Of a stretch of 64,000 nt of DNA, positions 43,202-55,266 are shown piece by piece; the first letter of the stretch is position 1; each line of letters starts with the position of its first letter. Under the pieces are notes generated by a model. It worked only from the letters and a program-made list of their open reading frames with translations. It was not told the DNA's origin and ran no database searches. The DNA is from Pholiota molesta (taxonomy: Eukaryota > Basidiomycota > Agaricomycetes > Agaricales > Strophariaceae). The position numbers and the translations under genes are program-made. The stretch spans positions 62,001-126,000 of the forward strand of contig JACGCK010000055.1 in the NCBI GenBank assembly GCA_014925825.1. Reading direction: 5' to 3'.

Positions 43202-44928
43202 ATGATCCCTCCAGAACTTTTCCCAATCATAGCGTCCTTTGTTCCTTTGCGCTCAGCTCCACATACACTTCGCTCTCTAGCACTTGCAAATCGCCGCTTT
43301 TATGACATCGTCTATCCCCTCCTCTACTCGCGTCTTATTCTTCGAACCGAGGACGATGCAATAACGGTCATCCAAAAGATATTACGCGAGCCCCATCTTG
43401 GACTGGCAGTCAGGGAATTATACATCATGTCTGATTTATCTGTCGAAACTCGTCAAGGGGAAAAGCCTTTTGATGTCCTTGTCGGCCTCCAGATGCTCGT
43501 GAAGAAGCAGTTGATACCTCGTATTGTTGCATTGGGTGTTTACCTACTCAACGGCTGGCGTTATGATGAGGATTACAAGCCAGTTGTGTTGCATGGACGC
43601 CTACTTGCTGACTTTTGGAGTGATCTGCGCATTGAGTGCCCCCGCCTTCGTTCCTTGGCTGTGCAAAATATGGGAGGTGGTTTTAGTGATCCTTGGCTAT
43701 CCGGGCCAGTCATCGACGAAATAAATCGTATATTGGCAAGTAGTCCGACTGAACCTTCTGTGATGATGTTGTATTAATCAAGTTCGACAGAAACTCTCTA
43801 CTCTACGGTTGGAATGGAGCGGTGCATCGGAAGGGTTGTCAAAAAAAGATGAATTAAAAATATTGAATAACCTTCCGCTCCTTGCGTCATCGCTACATAC
43901 ATTGAGCCTTGAAAGTAGTGATTTTCGAGATGCGAAGCATATTCTATCCCTCGATTTCCCCAACTTAAAGTATCTTCGCTTGGAATGTTTTTCATCTAAT
44001 CACAAAACTTCGAAAGTCATGGACTTCTTCAGGCGACACCCCCAACTGGAGAGCTTATCACTCTTGGATTGCATGAACGATTGGTTTCCTGAGGAGATTG
44101 AGGCGGGGTTTTTGCCGAATCTAAAGCATTTGAAGGTAAGCTTGACATTGACCAACTCTTCGATTTTAACAAGCTCTGTTTCTAGGCTAGATTCGACGAC
44201 ATTCGCAATTTGGTCCCTATCCTTCCGCAACTTATCAGTTTGGCATTCGTTCGGAGCTACAACGGACAAGTGCCTTATCTCCTCCGGGCTGTATTACCGA
44301 GCGGGCTTCCCCAGCTAAAATCTCTCGAAATCGAACAAGAAATTGCAGGTTGGGGCAGTCGCAAACTGGAAGGTGTTTTATGGTACGAGACACTGAACGG
44401 GGATTTCTGCATTGAAAAGAAAAAGAAAAATATACAAAATATACCACGAAACTTCATGAATGGGTACCTTCATTCCATTGTCAGAGGCGCGCCGAATCTG
44501 GAGGAATTGGGACTGCACGGAATGACATTGTCTTCGGATTCATTGGTATGTGACTCACCTGGCTATTACTCTCTGCGCCTGGAAACCCTTTATTCCTATA
44601 GAAAATTCTTGGGCCTACCTTATCGCAACTTCAAAAGTTGGAAAGGTTCTATTACCGCGGGTTTTCGTCAAATCCAAGGTTTGGAAATGCACCACCGCAG
44701 GAAGTCCACGGTGAAATGCTTTTGGATTTTCTTTTTAGTGCAGAGGCGCTCGCTCGAGTGTGTATTTCCCTTACGACTGTCACGAGCATTAGCGCAAGAT
44801 ACCTCCCTTATGTCTCAGCGCAGATCGAGCGTGATTCTGCTGGTGCTGTAACTGGGGTCAGACGGAAAGATGGAGTTGGGATGCTGACTTCGGCGGACGA
44901 AGACGATCCATTTCCTCGAAATACTTGA
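43202..44928 (+). CDS. F-box protein with LRR-like C-terminal region (one apparent frameshift)
   Basis: Three exons (43202-44135, 44186-44545, 44602-44928). The start MIPPELFPIIASFVPL with LRSLALANRRFYDIVYPLLY is a degenerate F-box. The rest consists of leucine-rich segments (RLEWSGASEG, LHTLSLESSDF, LKYLRLECFSS, LESLSLLDC, LKSLEIEQEIAG, LEELGLHGMTL), as in F-box/LRR substrate adaptors of SCF ubiquitin ligases. The frame shifts once near 43770; the rest reads through both introns to TGA at 44928. It is unrelated in detail to the two F-box genes at 27-31 kb. A decayed fragment of a close relative lies at about 62820-63000. Confidence 0.75.
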
Positions 44929-45280
44929 ATATGTATTGCTTATCATTGCTTTGATATATTAGTGTGGGATGGTGTACTTGAATAGTGCTCCCGGAATCTA
45001 AACTGCCAATGTGCAAATACCGAGCAGCGCCCACTTGGCGCCCACGAATTTCATATTTCGGTGCAGGAGTAAGCTCAGGGTCGTCTTGCAGGATTCGTTC
45101 GCTTAGCGAGCCACGTACATTCCATACACTTGCCATAAACCTCATCTTTTCCCTGGTACTCGTGCAGTCGTGCTTTATCTTTCCCCCCTCCCTCTCTCAA
45201 AAGCTCTGCTGCGCTTTATCACAATTACCGTCGATCATTCATTCGCCGGCCAATCTACGAACTCCTCAAACTAATTACTC

Positions 45281-46522
45281 ATGGATTGTAAGCGCTGTTA
45301 GCCTGTTCTGACTCTTTTTGCGTTATTGAACCACTAGGCCTTAGCCTATGGATTTAAGAAAAGCCATTACAGTGTAAATATGTTATTTTTAAACTATAGG
45401 TGACGAGGATGGATATCACCAGAATATTTTCTCACTACAGCCTCAGATCATCAGGTTTGCCCAGCTGATAGGCATGAAAAAAACTTCAGCAAAATTTCGG
45501 ATTATCGAAGTATGTGAAATTATTACGGTCGAACCTGATTACTGAAATAGTATCACAGAAAACCATAAGAGACCTACGGGAAGAGCACCTAGATGCTGAA
45601 TTGTCCCCAAGTGTCCAGGGATCTTCGCTGAGACTTATAGGAAATGAGGTATGTGGTGGTTCAAGGATTCATTTCATGGAATCAACTCGCTGAATATAGG
45701 CTAGCTAAAAGGAAAACATCCTCATGTATTCACAGGCGAAAACGGGCCCAAGCACTTGTACATCGCTTTACAAGTCGTGATGGAGCATCATCAAAGAAAG
45801 CGGTCGAGGCTGGTAAAATCCCACTTGTCCCGTATTTCTGTTGTTATATTGACTTGTACCATGGATAGAAAAGTAAACAACAAGTTCAAGTTACATCGAC
45901 CGATACGCAACCGATGGAAGACCTTCAAGACCCCATTGAAAAGGTTATAATCGACCTCACAGATGACCAGCCGGCGGATATTGGTTCAGAAAGTTCAAAT
46001 GTCATTCATGTCAATGTCAAGCCCACCAAAAAAGGGCCTACCGAACGTGCCCTGCGGAAGTCGCGCCGTGAAGCCAAAAAGGTGGCATCTACATCCTCCC
46101 TGGCTCGTCAGCATGAGGATGGATCACCGCCACCCCAACACACCAGCAGCGCCTCAAGTGCGCCTGCCCACGCCCAGCGCAGCCGCCCTTCTGGTTCAGG
46201 CCGAACCACACGCGCCGCTGCCGCTGCCGCGACACAAATTCCACCTGCAGAAGCTCCAGCCGTGATAGAGCAGACCGACGAGGTTCACGACTTCCTCGGC
46301 ACCTGCCAGCCCCCGATGACGCACCACCTGCAGCGCTTTGTGGACTTTGGTTGTACGACGAGCCCGTACTTGCGCTCTGTATCGCGTTGGCCGGCGGAAC
46401 AGAGGTACAAGCTGCTGAAAAGGATTCTTGAGTCTGGGGAACGCGATGCAGGGGTCTCGCCTTCAGAGATGGATATCGCCATTTTGGAGCACCAATTCGA
46501 CACTTATTTCATGGAAGATTAA
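45281..46522 (+). CDS. RFVDFGC-family paralog, copy C (intact reference copy)
   Basis: Five exons (45281-45287, 45400-45509, 45559-45648, 45705-45812, 45869-46522) give about 322 residues with all junctions in frame. The order is: N block QPQIIRFAQLIGMKKTSAKF; TIRDLREEHLDAELSPSVQG; KGKHPHVFTGENGPKHLYIA; IIDLTDDQPADIG, a strong match to SUMO-interacting motifs of the V/I-I-D-L-T-D type; a Ser/Ala/Pro and basic linker; and a C-terminal domain HDFLGTCQPPMTHHLQRFVD, FGCTTSPYLRSVSRWPAEQR, MDIAILEHQFDTYFMED. No known Pfam family is recognised. It is the best copy for profile building. It is followed by an SPT2 fragment and repeat-rich gene G1, an arrangement repeated at 52-55 kb. Confidence 0.75.
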
Positions 46523-46634
46523 TTTCCTATCGCACTAGTAGAAGGTATCTTGTTTAAATTCATACCTCGACGGCACAGATTTTGCATGAAAGATAGAATA
46601 TTGAGTACACAACGCTGGATTGAGCATCTGGTAT

Positions 46635-46823
46635 CTGAGCGCGAAGGCGCAGGCGACCTCTTCGCCGCATCCTTCTTTTTATCCGTAAATCAATCCATGA
46701 ATTGCGTCGCCTCGCGGGCGCGGCGTTCGTCCTCGAGCCACTGCTCGCGCTCGTGGTCGCGCTTCTCCTCTTCGAGCCTTTGCAGCCGCAGTTTCTCCTT
46801 CTGCTCGCACACTCAAAAAAATT
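46635..46823 (-). pseudogene. SPT2 gene fragment 1 (internally deleted)
   Basis: The stretch GGCGACCTCTTCGCCGCATC followed by CTTCTTTTTATCCGT matches the intact SPT2 gene at about 57678-57715, then jumps to sequence matching about 58225-58340 (the Arg/Glu-rich coiled coil), so several hundred bases are missing. It cannot encode SPT2 by itself and lies just downstream of RFVDFGC copy C. Confidence 0.75.
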
Positions 46824-47255
46824 AATCCCTAATTATTTATACCGGTGTTGATTGGTCAGTCTGTGCCACCGTTGCGCGTTGGATGTGTCACCGCGGAAAA
46901 GCAGGAAATTATATTGCTAAAAATGGAAGACTAAAAGACAAGTAGAAAAAGTTAACGTAGGATAAATGGAATAGATAAATGTGAAGTCATTATTATATGT
47001 ATGAAGAAAGTAAGTAGCGAGGCCAACAAGAGCGATGAAGAGGATGATACTTAAACGGAAGTAAGAGAGCCTCGCGTTGACGGGCCGGGCGGGCTTCGAC
47101 GGAATTGCGGGAGAATGGTGGCATGTCGCCGGAATGAGAATCCTGTTCCCATCGATTGTCTTTTCCATCCAACATCCTACTACGCACATAACATTCTCCT
47201 CTACTTGCCCTGCGTCCGCTTCGCGTCCGTGTCGTTGAATCGTCCACGTCGGGCT
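46824..47255. other. 3' flank of gene G1, duplicated near G2
   Basis: It contains AGAATCCTGTTCCCATCGAT with following bases and neighbouring pieces that recur at about 53450-53520 beside G2. No gene is supported. Confidence 0.4.
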
Positions 47256-50200
47256 TTAAGATCCAAAAGCAATGCCATGCTTCTCCGCGGCTTCTTGCAT
47301 CATGCGAACTTTGTCGTTCGGGTTCGACAGCAATTCCATCCTCCTGGCCAGTGGAAAGAAAATCTCTGGGTTCATACGGCGCACCAGCAACGACATCCAC
47401 AACGACATCCGCTCGATAGCATCAGCGTCCATGCCGTTCTCTGATGCTGTTATTGGCTCCTCATTCGACGACGATGGGTCGGTAGGGACCGCGGGATGTT
47501 CCGACGGCGACGAGGGCACTGGCGATGGCGACGTTCCACTGTCAGATGAGACAGAGGGTGAGCGAACTTCAATAGCGTCCGTGGTGTTGCATGGCTCAGC
47601 CGTTTCCAGCCTGGGTCCTTCGTCGTTTGGCACTAGTGGGACGGCATCTGGAGCAGCAGCAGAGTCCAGCGTGTCATTTACCATGGACTGCGAGGGATGC
47701 CCGTGATATGGAAGGTACGGGTCGCCATGATGAGATAGCGCGGGCCCTGCTGCCGCCGGCGATGGCCATGACCCCGTATTGGAGGACATATCTGGTGAGT
47801 CCCATGCCTCAGCCATACCTCCAGGCGCCCGTAGCTGATCGCTATCAGCAAGCTCCGATGTCGACGAAGGCCGCCACGGTGTTGTGCTGTTGTATGCAGG
47901 TGTCTGGGATGTCCGAGTTTCCATATACGTTGCATGCGCGGTAGGACCCCCCGGCGCGGTGGCCACGGCGGTGCTTGGCCCGGGGTTGATACCATGTCGG
48001 TTGGGGATGTACATCGCGTCGTTGCTCTCCATGCCATGATAATGGGCCTCGTTCCGCGGTGGAGACATGGTATATCGAGCCGCGGAGTCCAGGGTGTCAT
48101 TTGCGCCGGACTGCAAATCATCCTCGCGATATCGCAGGTACGGGTCTCTATGATCCAGTCGAAGTTGCGCTGGCCCTGCTGCCGCCGGCGACGGCCATGA
48201 ACCCATATTGGAGGCCATACTCGGTGAGTCCCTAGCCTCAGCCACACCTCCAGACGTCGGTAGCTGATAGCTATTAGCAGGTTCCGGTGGGGATGATGGC
48301 CACTGCAGTGACGCGCTGTTCGACACAGGCGTCTGGGATGCCAAAGCTTCCATATATGTTTGCCCCAGCGCGGTGGCTACGGAGGCGCTTGGATCTATAG
48401 CGCGTTGGTTGGGGATGTACATGGCGTTTTTGATGATCATGCCTTGATAACGGCCTTCGTTCCGCATTGGAGGCATGGGATATCCAGCCGCGGAGTCCTG
48501 GGTGCCATTTGCGACGGACTGCGAATTATCCTCGCGATATCGCAGGTACGGGTCACCATGATCAAGTCGCGCTGGCCCTGTTGCCGCTGGCGATGGCCAC
48601 GACCCCATATTCGAGGTCATGCTCGGTGAGTCCCTTGCCTCAGCCATACCTCCAGACATCGGTAGCTGATAGCTATTAGCAGGTTCCGGTGGTGACGACG
48701 GCCGCCACAGTGATGCGCCTTGCGACATAGGTGTCTGGGGTGTCGAGGCTTCCATATGATACATTGCCTGCACATTAGTACCCGCCGGTGCGGTGGCTAC
48801 GGCGGTGCTTGGATCGATACCACTTTGGCTGGGGGTGTACATTGTGTTATTGTTCTCCATGCCTTGATAATAGCCCTCGTTCCGCGGTGGAGCTTCCAAA
48901 TATGTTGCATGCGCAGTCCTACCCCCAACGCGGTGCCTACGGCGGCGCTTGGATCGACAGCGCTTTGGTTGGGGATGTACATGGCGTCATCGATCCCCAT
49001 GGCTTGATAATGGCCCTCGTTCCGCGCTGGAGGCACGGTATATGGAGCCGCAGAGTCCAGGGTGTCATTTGCGACGGACTGCAAATTGTCCGCGCGATAT
49101 CGCAGGTACGGGTCACCATGACTTGATGGCGCTGGCCCTGCTGCCGCCGGCGATGGCCACGACCCATTGGATATCATGCTCGGTGAGTCCCTTGCCTCAG
49201 CCACACCTCCAGACATCGGCAGCTGATCGCTATCAGCAAGCTCCGGCCCCGACGATGGCCACAACGACGCTGCACTATTTGACACCGTTGTCTGGAATGT
49301 CATGGCTTCCATGAACATTGCGCGCGCACTAGTATCCGGCGGCGCGGTGGTTACGGCGGCGCTTGGATCGGTAGCACGGTCGTTGATCTCCAGGCTTTGG
49401 AAAGGGCCAGCCGAGGACAATGATGTTGCTGGCGAGTATGGGGCATGCTCTGACCATGTTGAAGATGAGGGGGTAGTGGAATAAGATGCATGTGAAGAGG
49501 ACGAGGACGCAAGCGAGGATGGCCAGGATGCAGATGCAGATGCGGACGGTGAGGAGAATGCCGCCGGCGCTGATGATTCTATGCTACTGGAATGTGCCGG
49601 TATGTGGGTTCGAGTACCATCCACATTATTAACTCGCTGAGCCCTTGACGATCCAGATTCTCCCAAATGCGATGCTGATAACACGGTGTTCGGATGAACA
49701 GACTGTGTTGGCGTGGCGTTTGAGACCAACGGTATTGACGACGAAAATGAATTTGATGGCGGTGGCGGCCGTGGTCCCCTCAGCTCATATTGTGTTCGCT
49801 CATATTGTGCCTTGAGCTCATATCGCGCCCTCAGCTCATAGTCCAGCGTCGAATACCAGGCTATGTAATCCGACATCTCCCAGCCAGAAGCCGGCGCCGA
49901 CGACTCGGAGGGTGTGGCATTTGACAACGATGTCGACGATGAATTCGACGGCTGCGGCTGCGGCGGTGACGATGCCTCAAGCGCGCCTTCCAGCGATGAA
50001 TAATCTGATCCTCGATTCGAAATCGCCCAAGATGGCAATGACACCGCTGGCATACCGTACGTGTGCCCCATCCACGAAGCAGCTCCGTTCGCCGGCGCAG
50101 CTAGCTGTGGCATTGGCACCGCGGCATGACTGGCGTAGGCCTCTGCCGCGGTTGACTGCAAGTTTTGACCGGCCATGTCAAATGCGCCGTCTTGCTGATG

Positions 50201-51728
50201 GAGCGCTCCAGAGGCGCCGAACGCTGTTTGCGAATAGGGTGGACCATGCCCGGCATTGGCGAATGCGAATGGCGAGTAATCCTCCGTGCCATGCGACGTT
50301 TCGTAGGATACATTACTGGACGGCCAGTGCGTGGATGAGTGATTTGAGATGGTCGATGGTGATGAGTCCACTCCGTTAGCTACGGTTCCATGGTTGTACG
50401 GCTCGTGGCTACCAGAGCCTTCGTTGTACGGTGTTGGTGGATAGAGGTAGGATTCTTGTGAAGGGTCGAATGAGCGTGCACCATTCGACGTGGTCTGGTG
50501 AGCAATGCCATGGCTCTCATGACTATGAACATGATAATCAGTCTACTTGTTTCAGGAGCGATTGAATTTCAACTTACTCTGTCTCTTCCTGCACCACTCC
50601 CTCGACCTGGACTCCCTCGAAGAGCGGTGGCTGTTCGTATGGATTGGAAAGACTTGTAAAAAGTCAGGTGGATATCAAAAGGTCTGAATGGCTCAACTTA
50701 CTGTACAACGTGATCCTTCAGAGTGGCCTTCGGCTCTTTGGGGACATCTTTCTTCACCACAACTTTATCTATAGGTGGCCTGGTGCAACGATCAGCCTGC
50801 GATTGAAGGGAGGGATCACACTAAAAACTTACATCCAAGTGTACTTGCGGTCCCTTTGGGCCCCGACGTTTCCGTCCTGGGTGCTGGTGACCTCACCGGC
50901 GCCTAAGGCGCACTGAGATCTCTTTTTTTTGATGTCATTCCTCCCTTCGGTGGAATCGTTGTCGCTGGTGGGTCCTGCTGTTCATTGAATGAGTCAAAAC
51001 CAAACTATGCCATGCAGTTCATCTACTCACCGTTATTCGTATCTAGGTGGGGTTGCGAAGCAATACTGCGCCCCGCTTCCGGAGGGCGTCCGAGTTCATG
51101 TTGGAAAGGATATGATGAGGGTCCGGCTCGGTCCTCCCCCTGTATCTCAGTCCTCATGGCGTCCGAACGAGTACTGCGCCCATTGGCGCTGGTGGGGCCT
51201 GCAACAGTTTATGAACAGAGTCAAAACCAGACTATGCCATAAAGCTCATCCACTCACTGTTGTTATTCGCATATGGGTGGGGTTGCGAAGGATTGCTGAG
51301 CCTCACCGGTGCTGGAGGCTGTCCAAGATGATATTGTGCCGGACGCGACGAGGGTCCGGCTAGGTTCTCCTCCTGCCTCTCGGTCCTGGTGGGTCCTGCA
51401 ACAGTTTATGGACAGAGTCAAAACCAGACTATGCCATAGAGCTCATCCACTCACTGTTGTTATTCGCATATGGGTAGGGTTGCGAAGGATTGCTGAGCCT
51501 CACTGGTGCTGGAGGCTGTCCAAGATGATATTGTGCCGGACGCGACGAGGGTCCGGCTAGGTTCTCCTCCTGCCTCTCGGTCATCGTGGCATCTCTATGC
51601 GTCGAGACCCCGTGTTGGCCATTATCCTCTAGGCGATGGAGATGCGGGTGCGTCAATTGACGACGCTTGCGCTTCGAGGTTTGCGCTTCACTCAGGCTGC
51701 GTTTTCGACTAGGCGGTCGTGGGTACAT
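47256..51728 (-). CDS. Repeat-rich Ser/Pro/Ala protein G1 (function unknown)
   Basis: Seven exons (51728-51455, 51395-51258, 51198-51031, 50974-50833, 50779-50702, 50652-50578, 50522-47256). The N terminus (MYPRPPSRKRSLSEAQTSKR) is basic. Exons 1 (end), 2 and 3 carry the same 46-56 residue module (TERQEENLAGPSS..). Exon 4 has DGNVGAQRDRKYTWM, shared with G2. The huge last exon is Ser/Ala/Pro/Tyr-rich and contains about four units of roughly 135 residues: GDPYLRYREDN, QSVANDTLDSAA, DAMYIPNQ, ATAPGGTS, AEARDSPSM, GSWPSPAAAGPA. The frame changes once in the overlap at 48797-48899, so two ORFs cover it. The composition resembles an intrinsically disordered nuclear or regulatory protein (inference). 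No domain was recognised. Confidence 0.7.
47650..49330. repeat. intragenic tandem repeats of about 0.42 kb inside G1
   Basis: The plus-strand phrase GATATCGCAGGTACGGGTC recurs at about 48135, 48535 and 49095, with a degraded form near 47710. Each sits in a larger unit that also holds GCCGCCGGCGATGGCCA-like and GGTCCTACC-like pieces. Spacing is near 420 bp for the first units; an extra partial unit of about 137 bp lies near 48890. Units keep the reading frame of G1. Confidence 0.7.
50977..51584. repeat. tandem exon duplication in G1, period 197 bp
   Basis: Two adjacent units starting at about 51191 and 51388 are nearly identical over 197 bp. Each comprises a 138-nt phase-1 exon plus a 59-nt intron. 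A third, diverged unit lies at about 50977-51190. A single copy is present in G2 at about 55040-55230. Confidence 0.8.
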
Positions 51729-52249
51729 GAGAAGGAGGGGGGGATTTTTCGGTGTTTTTCCGATGGCCTCGCTTCCTTATATTGTGTCTATTTGGTTGGA
51801 TTTCCGAGGACCCTGTTGAGTCTTCCACGATGCATTGTTTAGAATCCTAAAGAATCTGATTGTCGAACAAGACAGGAACGACTACATTTTCTTTCTACGC
51901 CGCTGAATGGTGCCTACTCCTCGGCCTATTATTTCTGTTGTTTCAAGCAATGAAAGCCTGTGTTCGAAAAAGAGAAAAATTGCATTGTGTATCATAAACC
52001 CAGAATCAGAAATGCGGAGGGCCAAGTTGGGGCCAAGTACTTCTTTGAACAAGCCTCAAGGGACGTTGCTATCGGCGATGGTCAGAGCAGACCTAATTTA
52101 GAGCTCCTTTTCCAGTCGCTTACAAGGTATCCACTGGTTGATTGGGATGGGGACCATGGGATAAATGCGAGCATTTAGAGACTCGAAATGAAATCAAGGA
52201 TTCAAGCGCTGCGCTATTAATAGATAAGTATATGGCTCAAGCGTACCTA
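51729..52249. repeat. upstream flank of G1, duplicated upstream of G2
   Basis: The segment around 51850-52060 (GATTGTCGAACAAGACAGGA, TTTCTACGCCGCTG, GAAAGCCTGTGTTCGAAAA) is clearly related to about 55390-55560 upstream of G2. It holds the presumed G1 promoter (CACAATATAAGGAAG at about 51775-51790, minus strand). Confidence 0.6.
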
Positions 52250-52790
52250 CCAACGGCCCAACGCAGCCTTCCTTCTAATTTGGACTCTAGAGTCCTTTAG
52301 ACCGAGCCACGGGGGACATTAGGAGTCATTGTACCACAAGTCTTGCCAGCAGAAGCTCCAACCCTGCTAAACCAGACTGACGAGGTCCACGGATTCCTCA
52401 GCACCTGCCACCCCCGGACCTCCGGCGCTTCATCGACTGATTACGTGACGAGCCTGTATTTGCGCTCCTTGTCGCGTTGGCCGGCAGAGCAGCTGTTGGA
52501 CAAGATTTCTGAGTCTGAGGAACGCAAAGCAGAGGGACTCTCGCCTTCGGGAAAGAATTTTGCCATTTTGGAACACCAATCTGACTTAAAGTTGGAGGAT
52601 TTGCTTCCCCTAGTATTCGATGGAAAACACGGCCTTAAATATCTGTTTTTCACGCTACGTACCATTATGGTAAAACACAGACAAGATCGCTATGTTTCTA
52701 GAAACGTAAGAGGCAGCTTTCATTTACTTCCTGCCGACATACTGATTTGTATGGATAGAGTGATAGGCGCTCGGCTTTACCGAGAAACTT
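52250..52790 (+). pseudogene. RFVDFGC-family copy D, scrambled partial copy
   Basis: Open from about 52343: LLNQTDEVHGFLSTCH, YLRSLSRWPAEQ, GKNFAILEHQSD, equivalent to the C-terminal domain of copy C. This runs directly into LVFDGKHGLKYLFFTLRTIM, equivalent to the more N-terminal GENGPKHLYIALQVV block. The domain order is therefore reversed relative to copies A-C, and the RFVDFGC core itself is damaged. It is probably two partial copies joined by rearrangement. Confidence 0.65.
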
Positions 52791-52983
52791 GAACTTACTC
52801 CGTGTGAAGCGAAAACCTGATATGAACATTTCCATTTTTCAATCTCCCGGTTCCGTTGAATCTGCTGAAGTAAGTAGTCGATCTCAAGGGCGAAGACACT
52901 CACTCGCGTCCAAATTCAAACATCGTCTCGAGACCTAAGCAACGCGCCATCCAAAGTCAACGCGTGGTCCAACCCCAGCATTT

Positions 52984-53260
52984 TGCAGGTGATCATGATG
53001 CTACGGGTGCAAGCACAATCTTCACTGCGTCAGGCTTCTTATCTGTAAACCAAACTGTGACCTATATCATGTCGCTCCCCTCGATCACCTTCCTCGACGC
53101 CGCTGCACGACACGCGCGCACACACCTCCATGTTGATCTCATCCTCCTTCCGCTTGTTCATATTCCCTGTGTTCAGCAGCAGAAGCGTATCCGGATTCGA
53201 TGCCAATCGGCCAATTACACTGAGCCACCCGTCGCACCCGGCTCGTGCGTGTTGGGTGTG
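52984..53260 (-). pseudogene. SPT2 gene fragment 2
   Basis: Collinear with about 57665-57905 of the intact SPT2 gene, but with many substitutions: recognisable blocks are TTCTTATC.GTAAACCAA, TCGCTCCCCTCGA.CACCTTC and GTTCAGCAGCAG. Reading frame is lost. It lies between RFVDFGC copy D and G2, matching the position of fragment 1 between copy C and G1. Confidence 0.72.
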
Positions 53261-53530
53261 TTACCGCGAAAATTTGAGGAAATTATATTTTCAGAAGTAA
53301 AAGATCATAAGACAAGCAGAAAAATGGGCAAAAAATAAAATAGGCAATGTGAAGTTATATGAAGAAATTGAGATCTGGACGCTGCTTGAGATAGCGAGGG
53401 CGATGAGCGTGATGGTACGGGCCGGGCGGACTTGACGGAATTGTTGCCGGAATGAGAATCCTGTTCTATCCTGTTCCCATCGATTGTCTGGTCCATCCAA
53501 CATCTATACTCCATCCTACTGCGCCAATTC

Positions 53531-55266
53531 TTAACATTCTCGTCTACTTGCCCTGCGTCCGCTTCGTGTCCGTGCCGCTGAATGGTCCACGTCGGGCTCT
53601 ATTGCTCTCAAATGATGCCATGCCTTCTCCGCGGTTTTTTGCAGCACACGCTTGATGTCGTTGACGTTCGACTGCAAGTCCAACTCTGCTACCAGCTGAC
53701 GCCACTCCTCTAGGCTTATTTCGTGCACCGGACGCGACATCCTATCGCAAGCACCAGCGCCTATCGGTGGAGGCACGGCATGTGGAGCAGCAGCAGAGTG
53801 CAGGGTGTCGTTTACGATGGACTGGGCGGTATCCTCGCGATATCGCAGGGATGGGTCACTACGATAAGATTGCACTGGCCCTTCTTTCGACAGCTGCCTC
53901 GCCAGTGATTCGCACGTACTAGTACCCCCCGGCGCGGTGGCAACGGCGGCCATGGCGTCGTCGATTCCCGAGCCCCGATGACGGCCCTCTGGAGACACGG
54001 CGTGTGGAGCAGCAGAGGCCAAGATGTCATTTCGGACGGTCTGCAAGGTATCCTGGCGATACGGCAGATACAGGTCACCATGACCCGATGCCGCTGGCAC
54101 TGCTGCCGCCAGCGATGGCCACAACGGGAATGCGTTCGACGCAGGTGCCCGGGGTGCCAAGACGTCGACATACAGTGCGCGCGCACTAGTCCCTAGCGGC
54201 GCGGTGGCTACTGCGGTGCTTGTATCAATCGCATGTCGGTGTACGGCGTCGTCGACCGCCGAGTCTTGAAAATGGCCTCCAGCCGAAGACAATGATGTCG
54301 TCGGCGAGTATGTCGATAGCGTAGAAGACAAGGGGGTGGTTGAATAGGACAAAGACGATGGGGATGGAAGCAAGGAAGTCCAGGATGTGGACACATGTGC
54401 GGATGAGGATGGCACCGACGCCGATGCTTCTGTATGATTGAAGTGTGCCGGTGAGTAGGCCTGAGTACCATCAACTAAACCCCTCTGCTGAGCCCTTGAC
54501 GATCCAGGTACTCCCAAACCTGGTGCTGATGACACAGCACTCGGAAGAACAGGCTGCGTTGATGTGGCATTTGAAGCCCACGACAATGACGATGACGGCA
54601 GGTTCGACGACGACGGTGCCGCCGCCGCCGACAGCGCGTTTGCCAGCGATGAATACCCTGATATGGGTGTAGAATTTGACAACGACGTCGACGACAGCGC
54701 ATTTGCCAGCGACGAATAATCCGATACGAATGCTCCAGAGGCGCCAAACGCTGATATTTGCGAATGGGGTGGAACATGGCCGGCATTGGCGAGTGCGAAT
54801 GCCGTGTGCTCATCCGTGCCATGCGACGTTTTATAGGATGCATTGCTGGAGGGGCCACTAGCGCAATCATCAGCCTGCGATCGAAGGGAGGGATCACACT
54901 ATACTTACATCCGAGTGTACTCGTGGTCCCTTTGGGCCCCGACGTTTCCGTCCTGGGCGCTGTTGATCTGATCGGCGCCTAAGGCGCGCTCAGATCCCTT
55001 GGTTTTGTGTTGATTCCGCCCTTGGGTGGAATCGATGTCGCTGGTGGGTCCTGCAGCTGTTTATCAACTGACTCAAAACCAGACTATGCCATAATGTTCA
55101 TCTACTCACCGTTCTTGCTCGCAGTTGCTTGGTGGTGTGAACGACTATCGCGCCTCCCTGGGTTTGGAGGCCATCCGGGTGGATAAGGGGCAGGACGCGA
55201 CGAGAGTCCTACGCCCTCCGCCTGCTTCTCGGTGAAACTGTGTTTTTTCGGTGATTTTCGCGGCAT
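53531..55266 (-). CDS. Repeat-rich Ser/Pro/Ala protein G2, paralog of G1
   Basis: Three exons (55266-55110, 55050-54909, 54857-53531) join in frame to about 541 residues. The N terminus is basic (MPRKSPKKHSFTEKQAEG). Exon 2 has GNVGAQRDHEYTRM, shared with G1. The last exon contains the aligned segment SYKTSHGTDEHTAFALANAG, then Ser/Thr-rich sequence and three weaker copies of the YLRYREDN..NDTLDSAA module. The C terminus includes ISLEEWRQLVAELDLQSNVN and RTRSGRRASR. It differs from G1 in lacking the duplicated exons and two small middle exons. No known domain; a disordered, possibly nuclear protein is my inference. Confidence 0.7.

Noticed and set aside
47272..49314. Several long plus-strand frames across the G1 repeats
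   Set aside because: Antisense shadows created by the repeated GC-rich coding sequence; the minus frame has consistent introns and a paralog.
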